This document shows positions 17,013 to 24,610 of a stretch of 64,000 bases of DNA, in pieces; the first letter of the stretch is position 1, and each line of letters starts with the position of its first letter. A program made the position numbers and the translations under genes. This DNA is from Cellvibrionaceae bacterium (GTDB lineage Bacteria > Pseudomonadota > Gammaproteobacteria > Pseudomonadales > Cellvibrionaceae). Location: the NCBI GenBank assembly GCA_021151825.1, contig JAGKWQ010000015.1:1-64000 (forward strand), in the 5' to 3' direction. The notes below the pieces were generated by a model. That model saw nothing but the letters and a program-made list of their open reading frames with translations, did not search any database and was not told where the DNA came from.

Positions 17013-17606
17013 TTAAAATTGCACTTTGGGTGCTGCTTGTATCTCGGCACTATCGGCAAATACCAGCAAGGTTGCATCTTCGTGATGACCAAAACTGCCC
17101 GCGAGAACTACCGGCGGAAAACTTTGTTTGTAGGTGTTGTACTCGGTAGCCGCATCATTAAATGCCTGGCGCGCGAAGGCTACTTTATTTTCGGTGCTGG
17201 TTAGCTCTTCCGATACCTGCATCATATTTTGCGATGCTTTTAAATCCGGGTACGCCTCCATCACCACATTCAAGCGGCCCATTGCATTGGTTAATATATT
17301 TTCTGCGCCTGCCAATTGCGTCATCGCTGCAGCGCTACCTGGGTTTGCCGCTGCTGCTTGTAAACCATTGACCGCCTGGTTGCGCGCACTAATCACTGCT
17401 TCCAATGTTTCGCGCTCGTGTTTGATATAACCTTTTGCAGTTTCTACCAGGTTGGGAATAAGGTCATAGCGGCGTTTTAGTTGCACTTCGATTTGGGAGA
17501 ACGCATTTTGGTAACGGTTTTTAAGTGCAACCAATTTGTTGTAGATCCCAATAACGTAGAACACCAGCAGGGCAATTATCACCAGGGTAACAATGGTAGA
17601 AATCAT
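17013..17606 (-). CDS. lemA: LemA family protein
   Basis: LemA protein of 197 residues with one N-terminal membrane helix (about residues 3-22) followed by a long helical bundle outside or along the membrane. The family core NRYQNAFSQIEVQLKRRYDL and the following IPNLVETAKGYIKHERETLE are intact, as is the C-terminal FNDAATEYNTYKQSFPP. The ATG at 17606 has an AAGGAAAA ribosome binding site and gives the usual start; the frame extends a further 20 codons upstream. It is upstream of and co-oriented with the M48 protease. Function of LemA is not established beyond envelope association. Confidence 0.93.
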   Translation of the reverse strand: MISTIVTLVIIALLVFYVIGIYNKLVALKNRYQNAFSQIEVQLKRRYDLIPNLVETAKGYIKHERETLEAVISARNQAVNGLQAAAANPGSAAAMTQLAGAENILTNAMGRLNVVMEAYPDLKASQNMMQVSEELTSTENKVAFARQAFNDAATEYNTYKQSFPPVVLAGSFGHHEDATLLVFADSAEIQAAPKVQF

Positions 17607-17782
17607 GATGTTTTTCCTTTGCGTATCAAAAAGTGACGATTGACTAATATGGAGCGAATAGCTCACCGCCGTTGCGCAAGATACTAACAGGATGAAATGA
17701 GATTACCAGTGGTAATCCAGTGTGCGGGATTGCAGAGGAGATAAACGTAAACGAATGGTGATGAATGGATAATGGTGATGCA

Positions 17783-18376
17783 TTAATCCAGATATTCAAA
17801 CACCTTCACCACCTGTTGCACGCCATCACTGGTGCGCGCAACTTCAGCGATGCGATCTGCTTCATTGCGAGAAACCAAACCCATCAAAAAAACCGTTTGG
17901 GCTTCGGTAATAATATGAACACGGCGGCTTTGAATACTGCTTGCCACTAACCGCGATTTGATTTTAGTTGTAATCCAGGCATCCAGGCTTTGCGAACCGA
18001 AACGTGCTTGTGGGCCAACTTGCAACTCATTATGTACCTGACGCACGGAGTTAATCGCACTTACTGTGTTGCCCGCAATTTGGCGCAAATGTTCGGTGGG
18101 TACCTGGCCGGTCAATAATACAAAACCATTAAAACTATCGATATTTACGCGTGTATCTTCAAAGGCAGGGTCAGCTTTCAGCAGGTTAACGCGCGCGTAG
18201 GTTTCCAGTCGATCATCATTCAGTTTGGTGCCCAACGAGCGTTTATTGTTGCTGATTTGCACCGGCTCACTGGTGGTTGCATGTATTACGCGCGCACAAC
18301 CGCCCAAATAACTGACCATAAAACTACAGAGGCAGAGTGTCAGCATTAAACGGAAACTGGCGCGAATATTCAGCAT
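17783..18376 (-). CDS. dolP: Outer-membrane lipoprotein DolP with two BON domains
   Basis: Lipoprotein of 197 residues (E. coli DolP/YraP has 191). The signal peptide ends in a lipobox, SYLGGC, with lipidated Cys27. Two BON domains follow: about 45-120 (LETYARVNLLKADPAFEDTR, then GFVLLTGQVP) and about 125-197 (ITTKIKSRLVAS, then VFLMGLVSRNEADRIAEVA). DolP supports outer-membrane integrity and septal cell-wall remodelling. The gene overlaps diaA by one base, as in the enterobacterial lpoA-yraN-diaA-dolP cluster, which supports the assignment. Confidence 0.94.
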   Translation of the reverse strand: MLNIRASFRLMLTLCLCSFMVSYLGGCARVIHATTSEPVQISNNKRSLGTKLNDDRLETYARVNLLKADPAFEDTRVNIDSFNGFVLLTGQVPTEHLRQIAGNTVSAINSVRQVHNELQVGPQARFGSQSLDAWITTKIKSRLVASSIQSRRVHIITEAQTVFLMGLVSRNEADRIAEVARTSDGVQQVVKVFEYLD

Positions 18377-18960
18377 TAAAAACCTCCGAACAACTGTTGA
18401 TCGATCAAATCACACAGGCAAAACACACTGAGTAGATGCACTTCATGGATGCGCGGTTTAGCAAATAATGGCACGCGCAGCTCAATATCACCATGCATTA
18501 ATAATGCGGCAACATCGCCGCCATCGCCAGCGGTGAGCGCAATGACTTGCATTTCTTTATCGTGGGCAGCGCTGATTGCTTGCAGCAAATTGCTGGCTTT
18601 GCCGGTGCTGGTGAGCAACAACAAAATATCGCCTGGTTGCCCGAGTGCACGAATTTGTTTTGCGTAGATATCATTAAAACTGGTGTCGCTACCGATAGCT
18701 GTTTGGGTGGTGAAATCAGAGCCAAGATTAAACGACGGCAAGCTGGGGCGTTCCTGCTCAAAGCGATTAATCAGACTGGCCGTAAAAATTTGCGCTTGCG
18801 CCGCAGATATTCCATTGCCGCAGGTCAATACTTTTTTCTCGTTAAGCAAGGCATGCACAATAAATTCACTGGCATTGGCAATGAGTGGGGCCAATTGTTC
18901 GCCCGCGTGCATCTTGGCTTCAATGCTTTCGTGAAAGAGGGTGATAACACGTTGGTCCAT
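18376..18960 (-). CDS. diaA: DnaA initiator-associating protein DiaA (SIS domain)
   Basis: SIS-domain protein of 194 residues that forms a tetramer and helps DnaA assemble at the origin in E. coli. It resembles the phosphoheptose isomerase GmhA: CGNGISAAQAQIFTASLINR holds the sugar-phosphate loop, and LLLTSTGKASNLLQAISAAHD is the second SIS loop. The first loop reads CGNGIS where most members have CGNGGS. The C-terminal PRIHEVHLLSVFCLCDLID is typical. Gene order (yraN, diaA, dolP) favours DiaA over GmhA. Confidence 0.93.
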   Translation of the reverse strand: MDQRVITLFHESIEAKMHAGEQLAPLIANASEFIVHALLNEKKVLTCGNGISAAQAQIFTASLINRFEQERPSLPSFNLGSDFTTQTAIGSDTSFNDIYAKQIRALGQPGDILLLLTSTGKASNLLQAISAAHDKEMQVIALTAGDGGDVAALLMHGDIELRVPLFAKPRIHEVHLLSVFCLCDLIDQQLFGGF

Positions 18961-19000
18961 AATTACTCACTAAAGTTATTCATTTAAGTAAAGCTACTCA

Positions 19001-19414
19001 TCAGGTGCAAAAGGCATTTTTAATCCACTGTACTGGCGGTGCTGTACCGGTTTGGTCTAATGCTATCACATCGAAGCGGCAGGCGATTTTGTCGTAAAGT
19101 TTTTGCTCTTGCAAAAAACGCATGGCAGTTTTGATGATTTTTTGTTGCTTGCGATAATCCACCGTTTCCAGTGCTGGCGCAAAACGTTTGTTAGTGCGCA
19201 AGCGCACCTCCACAAAGACCAATACATTTCCATGCGGCTGCTGTTCCAGCATGATCAAATCGATCTCGCCCAATTTACTGCGATAGTTGCGTGTGCGGGT
19301 AATAAGTCCTTGCTGCTGTAAATATTGTTCGGCGTAAAGTTCAGCGGTTGCACCGATCACCACACTGGTGTCGGCGCTTGGGGGTGTAGCGTCCTTGTTG
19401 CTGCGATTCATCAT
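19001..19414 (-). CDS. yraN: YraN family (UPF0102) nuclease-like protein
   Basis: Small protein of 137 residues of the UPF0102 family, which has an archaeal Holliday-junction-resolvase-like endonuclease fold. The core motifs are the helix GATAELYAEQYLQQQGL, then RNYRSKLGEIDLIM with the catalytic Asp, and VLVFVEVRLRTNKRFAPALE with the E-x-K-like strand (here EVR). The expected Lys of EVK is Arg, a common family variant. The frame opens at 19510, but an ATG at 19414 preceded by AAAAGGAATT is the likely start and avoids overlap with lpoA. Biological role remains unknown. Confidence 0.92.
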   Translation of the reverse strand: MMNRSNKDATPPSADTSVVIGATAELYAEQYLQQQGLITRTRNYRSKLGEIDLIMLEQQPHGNVLVFVEVRLRTNKRFAPALETVDYRKQQKIIKTAMRFLQEQKLYDKIACRFDVIALDQTGTAPPVQWIKNAFCT

Positions 19415-19457
19415 AATTCCTTTTAAGTGGGCGAGATAATGTGACGGATGAAAGTAT

Positions 19458-21347
19458 CTATTGCACATCGGTTTCGTTAATAACGACAGGTAAGGGTACT
19501 GCATCGCCATTGCGGAATCTTACCCAGATTTGCTCGCGTTCAATGCGGCCATCACCGAGCATATGTAATGCACCGGTTGCACCGAAAATTCGCATTTGCG
19601 GTACTTGCTCCAATTGCGGCAAGCGTGCATATAAACGAAATGCGTCAGCACCTAATGCATGCAAACGGCCATACACTGCAGCGGACTTGGTGTATTGGGC
19701 AACCGCTTGTTTTTCCGCACTGGATGTATCGAACAACCAGGGCATGGTATTAAAACGAATGCCATTTAAATCGCGATCTGCTTTCGGATTAGGTTCGCCG
19801 GAATACACCTGGCTGGTGGAATACACCGGAATTTTTCCAGCATAATGAAACGCAAATGTTGGTTTGATCTGGCGTGCTTGTGCTGGATCGGCGATTAAAA
19901 AAATCATATCTACATCGCTGCGGCTGCGCGGTAAAGACTCCAGTTTAGTGCCCAATAATTCCTGCAACTCGCGCGCGCGAACCTGGCTTTGTTCAATTAA
20001 CATCGCATCTTTTACCAGATTTGAATAATTGCCGCCCGCGGTAAATTGGCTGCGATTCACCACTATGCCGCCGAGCTTTTCCCATTCATTCACAAAAGCA
20101 CGCGCACTGCGCTCGCTCCATTCTTGCGCGGGAATAATGACCATTGCCTGGCGATGTCCTTCCACAAATGCCTGCCGCGCAACTTGTCGCGCTTCATCTT
20201 CCACTGCTAAACCAAATTGATAAAAACCTTTCAGTGGTTCTGCCGGTGGCGCATCGGGATAATTGAGCGATAACACAGGGACTTGCAGCGACGGCATCAA
20301 ACTCAGTTCAGTGACTTTTTCTTTATCGATAGGGCCAATCACCAAATCCGCACCATCAGCCACCGCCTGCTGGTAAGCAGCGAGCGCATCGCCACTGCTA
20401 TCGTACTGGCGCACTTCCGGTGTTTTGCGGCCATTGCTTAATGCCTGGTAATAGGCAGCAAAAAAACCATCGCGCACTGCTTCACCCACTTCGGCGAGTT
20501 TGCCTTGCATCGGCAGCAGCAAGGCAATTTGTTGCGGTTGTTTGTCGATTAAACTCTGCAGCAAACGCAAATCGTTCGGCAAATTGTCATGGGCGGGATG
20601 TTGTGGCCACTGGCTCAGCCAACTTTGTAATTGCTCGCGCTGCTGCTCCAGGTCGATCTGGTTATTTTTGCCGATAGTCGCAAGGCTATACCAGCCGCGC
20701 GCCGCTTCACCCATTTCGTTGTGTGCGAGTTGTTGTAACTCCGCAAACGGAATTGCCATCAGGTCTTGCCAAAGCGCTTCCTGATTTTCTAATTGCTGTT
20801 TTTTGTTATCGATTAGCGCCGCCAATTGCATACGTTCATTAACACTTAGCTGGGTTTCGCCCAGCAATGCAAATACACGCGCGCGTTTTTCACGCAACGC
20901 GATTTCGGTTGCCGGTTCCATCGCCTGCCATTGTTGTTCCAGGCGTGGCTTGGTTAGAATGCCGTGCGCCAGAAAATTGGAGCCCTCTTGCAATGCAAGG
21001 GTGCTGAGTAAATCGGTGTATGTGATGTAATCCTGATCGGGTAACGCATCCGGATTCATCTCGCTAATCAAAGCGCGCGCGCGGCTAAATTTGTTATCCT
21101 CGATATACACTTGCGCAGCCTGCAGCACCAGGCTTTCGCGTTCAGGCGATTGCCGCTGGCGAGCCATTTCCAGTAACTGGCTGGGGCTGACTGATGCTTT
21201 GGTCTGGGTTTTCGCCGCCGGCGCTTTGCGTTGTTCCGGCTGGGGCGGGTTGCTGCTACAGCTGCTCAGGGTTAGTACCAGCGCCGAAGCCAGCATGCCG
21301 GTCATAGTCGTGTGTAAAACTTTGCGCGCAAAAAGCCTGATCGGCAT
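19458..21347 (-). CDS. lpoA: Penicillin-binding protein activator LpoA
   Basis: Outer-membrane lipoprotein of 629 residues that activates the peptidoglycan synthase PBP1A. The lipobox LTLSSC places the lipid on Cys30. The N-terminal part (about 60-270) is a helical TPR-like domain rich in Gln and Leu. The C-terminal part (about 280-610) has a periplasmic-binding-protein fold, starting IALLLPMQGKLAEVGEAVRD and containing GADLVIGPIDKEKV. It is divergent from rsmI with a 40-bp spacer between reading frames, as in E. coli, and is the first gene of the lpoA-yraN-diaA-dolP run. Confidence 0.94.
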   Translation of the reverse strand: MPIRLFARKVLHTTMTGMLASALVLTLSSCSSNPPQPEQRKAPAAKTQTKASVSPSQLLEMARQRQSPERESLVLQAAQVYIEDNKFSRARALISEMNPDALPDQDYITYTDLLSTLALQEGSNFLAHGILTKPRLEQQWQAMEPATEIALREKRARVFALLGETQLSVNERMQLAALIDNKKQQLENQEALWQDLMAIPFAELQQLAHNEMGEAARGWYSLATIGKNNQIDLEQQREQLQSWLSQWPQHPAHDNLPNDLRLLQSLIDKQPQQIALLLPMQGKLAEVGEAVRDGFFAAYYQALSNGRKTPEVRQYDSSGDALAAYQQAVADGADLVIGPIDKEKVTELSLMPSLQVPVLSLNYPDAPPAEPLKGFYQFGLAVEDEARQVARQAFVEGHRQAMVIIPAQEWSERSARAFVNEWEKLGGIVVNRSQFTAGGNYSNLVKDAMLIEQSQVRARELQELLGTKLESLPRSRSDVDMIFLIADPAQARQIKPTFAFHYAGKIPVYSTSQVYSGEPNPKADRDLNGIRFNTMPWLFDTSSAEKQAVAQYTKSAAVYGRLHALGADAFRLYARLPQLEQVPQMRIFGATGALHMLGDGRIEREQIWVRFRNGDAVPLPVVINETDVQ

Positions 21348-21432
21348 GAAAACCTCGGGGAAAAACCAGCGATAATTGTAAATTCATTTGAGTCAGGGCT
21401 TTCTGCCCCAACTCCCTTTTCCGGAAAGCGGT

Positions 21433-22284
21433 ATGTCAACAACAGCCTCAAACCAGGGCATTTTGTATGTCGTGGCCACACCCATCGGCAATTTGGGCGA
21501 TATGGTACCGCGAGCGGTGGAAACTCTACAAACTGTAGCCTTGATTGCCGCTGAAGATACGCGACACAGTTCCCGCCTCTTGTCCCATTTCGATATCAAA
21601 ACACCCTGCATTGCCTATCACGATCACAGTGATGATTCGCGTGTAGACCAATTAATCGCCAAAATGCACGCGGGGGATTCCATCGCATTGATTTCCGATG
21701 CCGGCACACCGCTAGTTTCTGATCCAGGTTATCGCCTGGTTCGCAGCGCTCGCCTGGCTGGAATCCAGATTATTCCCATCCCCGGTGCCTGCGCCATGAT
21801 CGCCGCTCTCAGTGCCGCTGGTTTACCCTCAGACCGTTTCGCTTTTGAAGGTTTCCTGCCTGCCAAACAAGTTGCCCGCTGCACACAATTGCAATTGCTT
21901 GCTACTGATTCACGCACGTTAATTTTCTACGAAGCACCCCATCGCATCCTCGAAACCTTGCAAGACATGCGTGATGTATTTGGCCTTGGACGCGAAGTTG
22001 TTCTTGCCCGCGAAATCACCAAAACCTTTGAAACCATAAAAGGCGATAACGTTGCCGCTTTGGTCGATTGGGTTGCTGCTGACTCCAACCAACAACGCGG
22101 CGAAATCGTCCTGCTCGTCCATGGCGCTCCCAAACAGGAAAATGAAGCGATTACTCCTGAACAAATTCACATCATGAAAGTGCTGCTGGATGAATTACCG
22201 GTAAAGCAAGCGGCGAGTATCGGCGCGAAATTGACGGGATTGAAGAAGAATTTTTTATATGATTGGGCGTTGCAGCAAGAGTAG
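21433..22284 (+). CDS. rsmI: 16S rRNA (cytidine-1402-2'-O)-methyltransferase
   Basis: SAM-dependent tetrapyrrole-methylase-fold enzyme of 283 residues that 2'-O-methylates C1402 of 16S rRNA. Signature segments are LYVVATPIGNLGDMVPRAVE, AEDTRHSSRLLSHF, ALISDAGTPLVSDPGYRLV and the GACAMIAALSAAGLPSDRF loop. The C-terminus has the usual KLTGLKKNFLYDWAL. The frame opens at a TTG at 21388, but the ATG at 21433 has a GGAAAG ribosome binding site and is preferred. It is divergent from lpoA. Confidence 0.96.
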   Translation: MSTTASNQGILYVVATPIGNLGDMVPRAVETLQTVALIAAEDTRHSSRLLSHFDIKTPCIAYHDHSDDSRVDQLIAKMHAGDSIALISDAGTPLVSDPGYRLVRSARLAGIQIIPIPGACAMIAALSAAGLPSDRFAFEGFLPAKQVARCTQLQLLATDSRTLIFYEAPHRILETLQDMRDVFGLGREVVLAREITKTFETIKGDNVAALVDWVAADSNQQRGEIVLLVHGAPKQENEAITPEQIHIMKVLLDELPVKQAASIGAKLTGLKKNFLYDWALQQE

Positions 22285-22349
22285 GTTTTAACTGATATTT
22301 TGTCATTCGCTTTTATCTTCTTGTTTTCAGTATCGATTCCGAGGGAATA

Positions 22350-23507
22350 ATGGCAGGCATTCAATTCGGTGAGTTTGAAAGCGAACTTGTTGCGGATATT
22401 TACGAGGCTGCACTTAATCAAGAGTTGTGGAAGCGGGTTTTACAAAAATTACGTGACACAATTGAGGCGGCAGAGTGCGCTATATATTTTTATGATGCAC
22501 AATGCCGTTCCAGAAATTATGCCGCCGCCGCTACAGCCGATAATGATATTGCCATGCTGTATCTGAAAAAATACATTGATCATGAAGCCTCCATCATCAA
22601 CCAAAACTTTCAATCGATTCCAACCGGTACCATTATTATTCCTTCAGCGATGAAGGCGCTTACAGGAAAAAAATATGCACAAATAATTGGTGATGCCTAC
22701 TTTGAGGAATTTAAAACAAAACACGATTTGTATGCGGGTTCTATCCTTATCCATGGAAGAGTAATTTCTGCGGCAATGGGCGCTCATTGTTGGAATGGTT
22801 CACCGGAGTTTTCTCCTGAAGTTATAACCTTCTTAAATAAAGTAGCTGCGCATATGTCGCAAGCAATGCATATCCATAATCAAATCACTGGTGTAGAACA
22901 AATTAACCAAGGGCTGCGCGACACGCTTAATCGCATTGGGTTGGCGGTGTTTTTGCTGGATGATACTGCGCGAATATTATTTTCTAATAATGAAGCTGCC
23001 CGCATTCTGGAATCATCCAGTGCATTAAAAATTGTATGGGGCGGGCGCTTGGCTCTAATTAATGAGCAGCAAAATAGTAGATTCCAGATATTAACCGCAG
23101 AACTGGTTGAGTCAGGGATAAAATCTAAAAAAATAGTGGAACAAGGGTTATCTTTAATTGGCACTGACACTGCATATGCCAACCCGCTGAAAATTACATT
23201 GATCCCCGTACGCAATCTGGAATTAGGTAATGAAAATATATGCCTGGTAGCCTTGGTTAATGATCCCAATCGCCCTTATATCGTCCCCAATGCCTACCTC
23301 AAACAATCATATGGGCTTACCAGCACGGAATGTGTCATAGCGCAATCGTTATTAAAAGGATTGAGTATTAGCGAGATCGCAACAAATCGTAATACATCTA
23401 CCGAAACTGCGCGTGGACAATTAAAAATACTGATGAGTAAAACCAATACGCATTCCCAAACTGAACTTTCACGTTTGTTGATGGCGTTGAGTGATGATTT
23501 TAGTTGA
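22350..23507 (+). CDS. LuxR-type transcriptional regulator with PAS-like region
   Basis: Regulator of 385 residues. The C-terminal LuxR/GerE helix-turn-helix is at about 320-380 (YGLTSTECVIAQSLLKGLSI, then NTSTETARGQLKILMSKTN). A PAS-like segment lies at about 190-300 (GLAVFLLDDTARILFSNNEA). The first 170 residues are a helical/GAF-like sensor region with no motif I can name. The helix-turn-helix lacks a few usual LuxR residues but keeps the spacing. The gene is upstream of and co-oriented with a PEP-CTERM protein gene 290 bases away, which may be a target (inference). Confidence 0.82.
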   Translation: MAGIQFGEFESELVADIYEAALNQELWKRVLQKLRDTIEAAECAIYFYDAQCRSRNYAAAATADNDIAMLYLKKYIDHEASIINQNFQSIPTGTIIIPSAMKALTGKKYAQIIGDAYFEEFKTKHDLYAGSILIHGRVISAAMGAHCWNGSPEFSPEVITFLNKVAAHMSQAMHIHNQITGVEQINQGLRDTLNRIGLAVFLLDDTARILFSNNEAARILESSSALKIVWGGRLALINEQQNSRFQILTAELVESGIKSKKIVEQGLSLIGTDTAYANPLKITLIPVRNLELGNENICLVALVNDPNRPYIVPNAYLKQSYGLTSTECVIAQSLLKGLSISEIATNRNTSTETARGQLKILMSKTNTHSQTELSRLLMALSDDFS

Positions 23508-23656
23508 TCGATCGCCTTTGCAAAAACAAATTTTTAAGATCTATCGTTTGTGCCCACATCAATACTGAATAACCCTTTAAGTGCATATTGTCTCCAGCGC
23601 ATAGTTAAAACCAATAAGCAGGCTAGAATATATGTTTTCCATTCCGTGCCGGCCCT

Positions 23657-23685
23657 TTGAATTGAACCATACGACACATTATCTA
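23657..23685 (+). promoter_or_regulatory. Candidate sigma-70 promoter for the PEP-CTERM gene
   Basis: TTGAAT (23657-23662) and TATCTA (23680-23685) are separated by exactly 17 bases, about 110 bases before the start codon. The rest of the 290-bp intergenic region holds no gene. Confidence 0.4.
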
Positions 23686-23722
23686 CCCCAAAACAAAAAT
23701 AAAATGTGCTGCGCCAATTGAT

Positions 23723-23763
23723 CGAGGGAATGTCGTTTGTGTTTGATGCCTAAAATTCCCTCG
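23723..23763 (+). promoter_or_regulatory. Leader hairpin upstream of the PEP-CTERM gene
   Basis: Nine-base arms CGAGGGAAT and ATTCCCTCG around a 23-base loop, in the predicted 5' leader. It may regulate translation or stability; no known riboswitch was recognised. Confidence 0.45.
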
Positions 23764-23797
23764 GCATTCTTTTCTACATCTTAAAAGGAACTATTTT

Positions 23798-24547
23798 ATG
23801 AAAAACACCTTTTTTGCAAGATTGCTCTTAATAGTGCTTACTTTTGTGGCATCCAATGCCTTTGCAGTTATTATCGAAGGTAATTTTTTGGGGAAAGTGA
23901 AGCGGTTTCATAATGCCTCTGACGATCCTTCTATCCCTGTGTATTGGCATGATGTTGCGATTGGTAGTGAAGTTTCAGGATCATTTTGGTATGACACGGA
24001 AAAAGCACCTACAGATCCAGGGCTTGATGGCGATGCCTGGTATAACAGCTACACCGATGAATGGATGGGTTCCAGTTTTTCTATTGATGGAAAAACGTAT
24101 GTCACATCGGATCTACCACTGATTGATGACACTGGTTCGTTTTATGAAAATATCAACATTAGCAATCTTCGCCCTGAAACCCATGGCCTGTTTAGAGAAA
24201 TGTTTTATTTATCTGACTTGGTTGCTACTGGTAATTACGAAACAAATTTCAGGGCTATTGGTTTAATTGTTAGCGTGTTATCTGAAAAAAATCCGTTGAT
24301 AAATAGCTTGGGGCTTGTACAGGAATTCGATTGGTATTACACCGGTGATCGCACATATACCGCGCAAGCGAATGTCAGCGTGGAAGCAATAGTGGATGGC
24401 AAATCGGTAATTGCCAGCGCTGAAGTTGATCTCTATGACTTTCATATCGGTGTGAAAGTCCCAGGCAGTGTTCCCGAACCTTCATCGATTCTGTTGTCTT
24501 TTTTTGGGCTTCTTGCATTGGCAATAAAATACAGAAATTTGAAATGA
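23798..24547 (+). CDS. PEP-CTERM sorted exported protein
   Basis: Secreted protein of 249 residues. The signal peptide ends near SNAFA/VIIEG. The C-terminus carries a complete PEP-CTERM tripartite signal: VPEPSSILL motif, hydrophobic helix (SFFGLLALAI) and basic tail (KYRNLK). Such tails are recognised by an exosortase for cell-surface export, often with exopolysaccharide. The body is beta-rich (GEVSG-like, EVSGSFWYDTEKAPTDPG) and has no known catalytic motif. The ribosome binding site AAAAGGAA is strong. No exosortase gene lies in the window. A second PEP-CTERM protein is at 60677-61294. Confidence 0.88.
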   Translation: MKNTFFARLLLIVLTFVASNAFAVIIEGNFLGKVKRFHNASDDPSIPVYWHDVAIGSEVSGSFWYDTEKAPTDPGLDGDAWYNSYTDEWMGSSFSIDGKTYVTSDLPLIDDTGSFYENINISNLRPETHGLFREMFYLSDLVATGNYETNFRAIGLIVSVLSEKNPLINSLGLVQEFDWYYTGDRTYTAQANVSVEAIVDGKSVIASAEVDLYDFHIGVKVPGSVPEPSSILLSFFGLLALAIKYRNLK

Positions 24548-24571
24548 ATTTAGCGTAAAAAAACTGCAGGT

Positions 24572-24608
24572 AGCCACAAAATGCGCGTTGCATTCTGTGG
24601 CTTTTTTT
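24572..24608. terminator. Bidirectional rho-independent terminator
   Basis: Stem AGCCACAAAATGC/GCATTCTGTGGCT (one mismatch) flanked by A and T runs, between the convergent PEP-CTERM and GH5-like genes. Confidence 0.85.
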
Positions 24609-24610
24609 GA

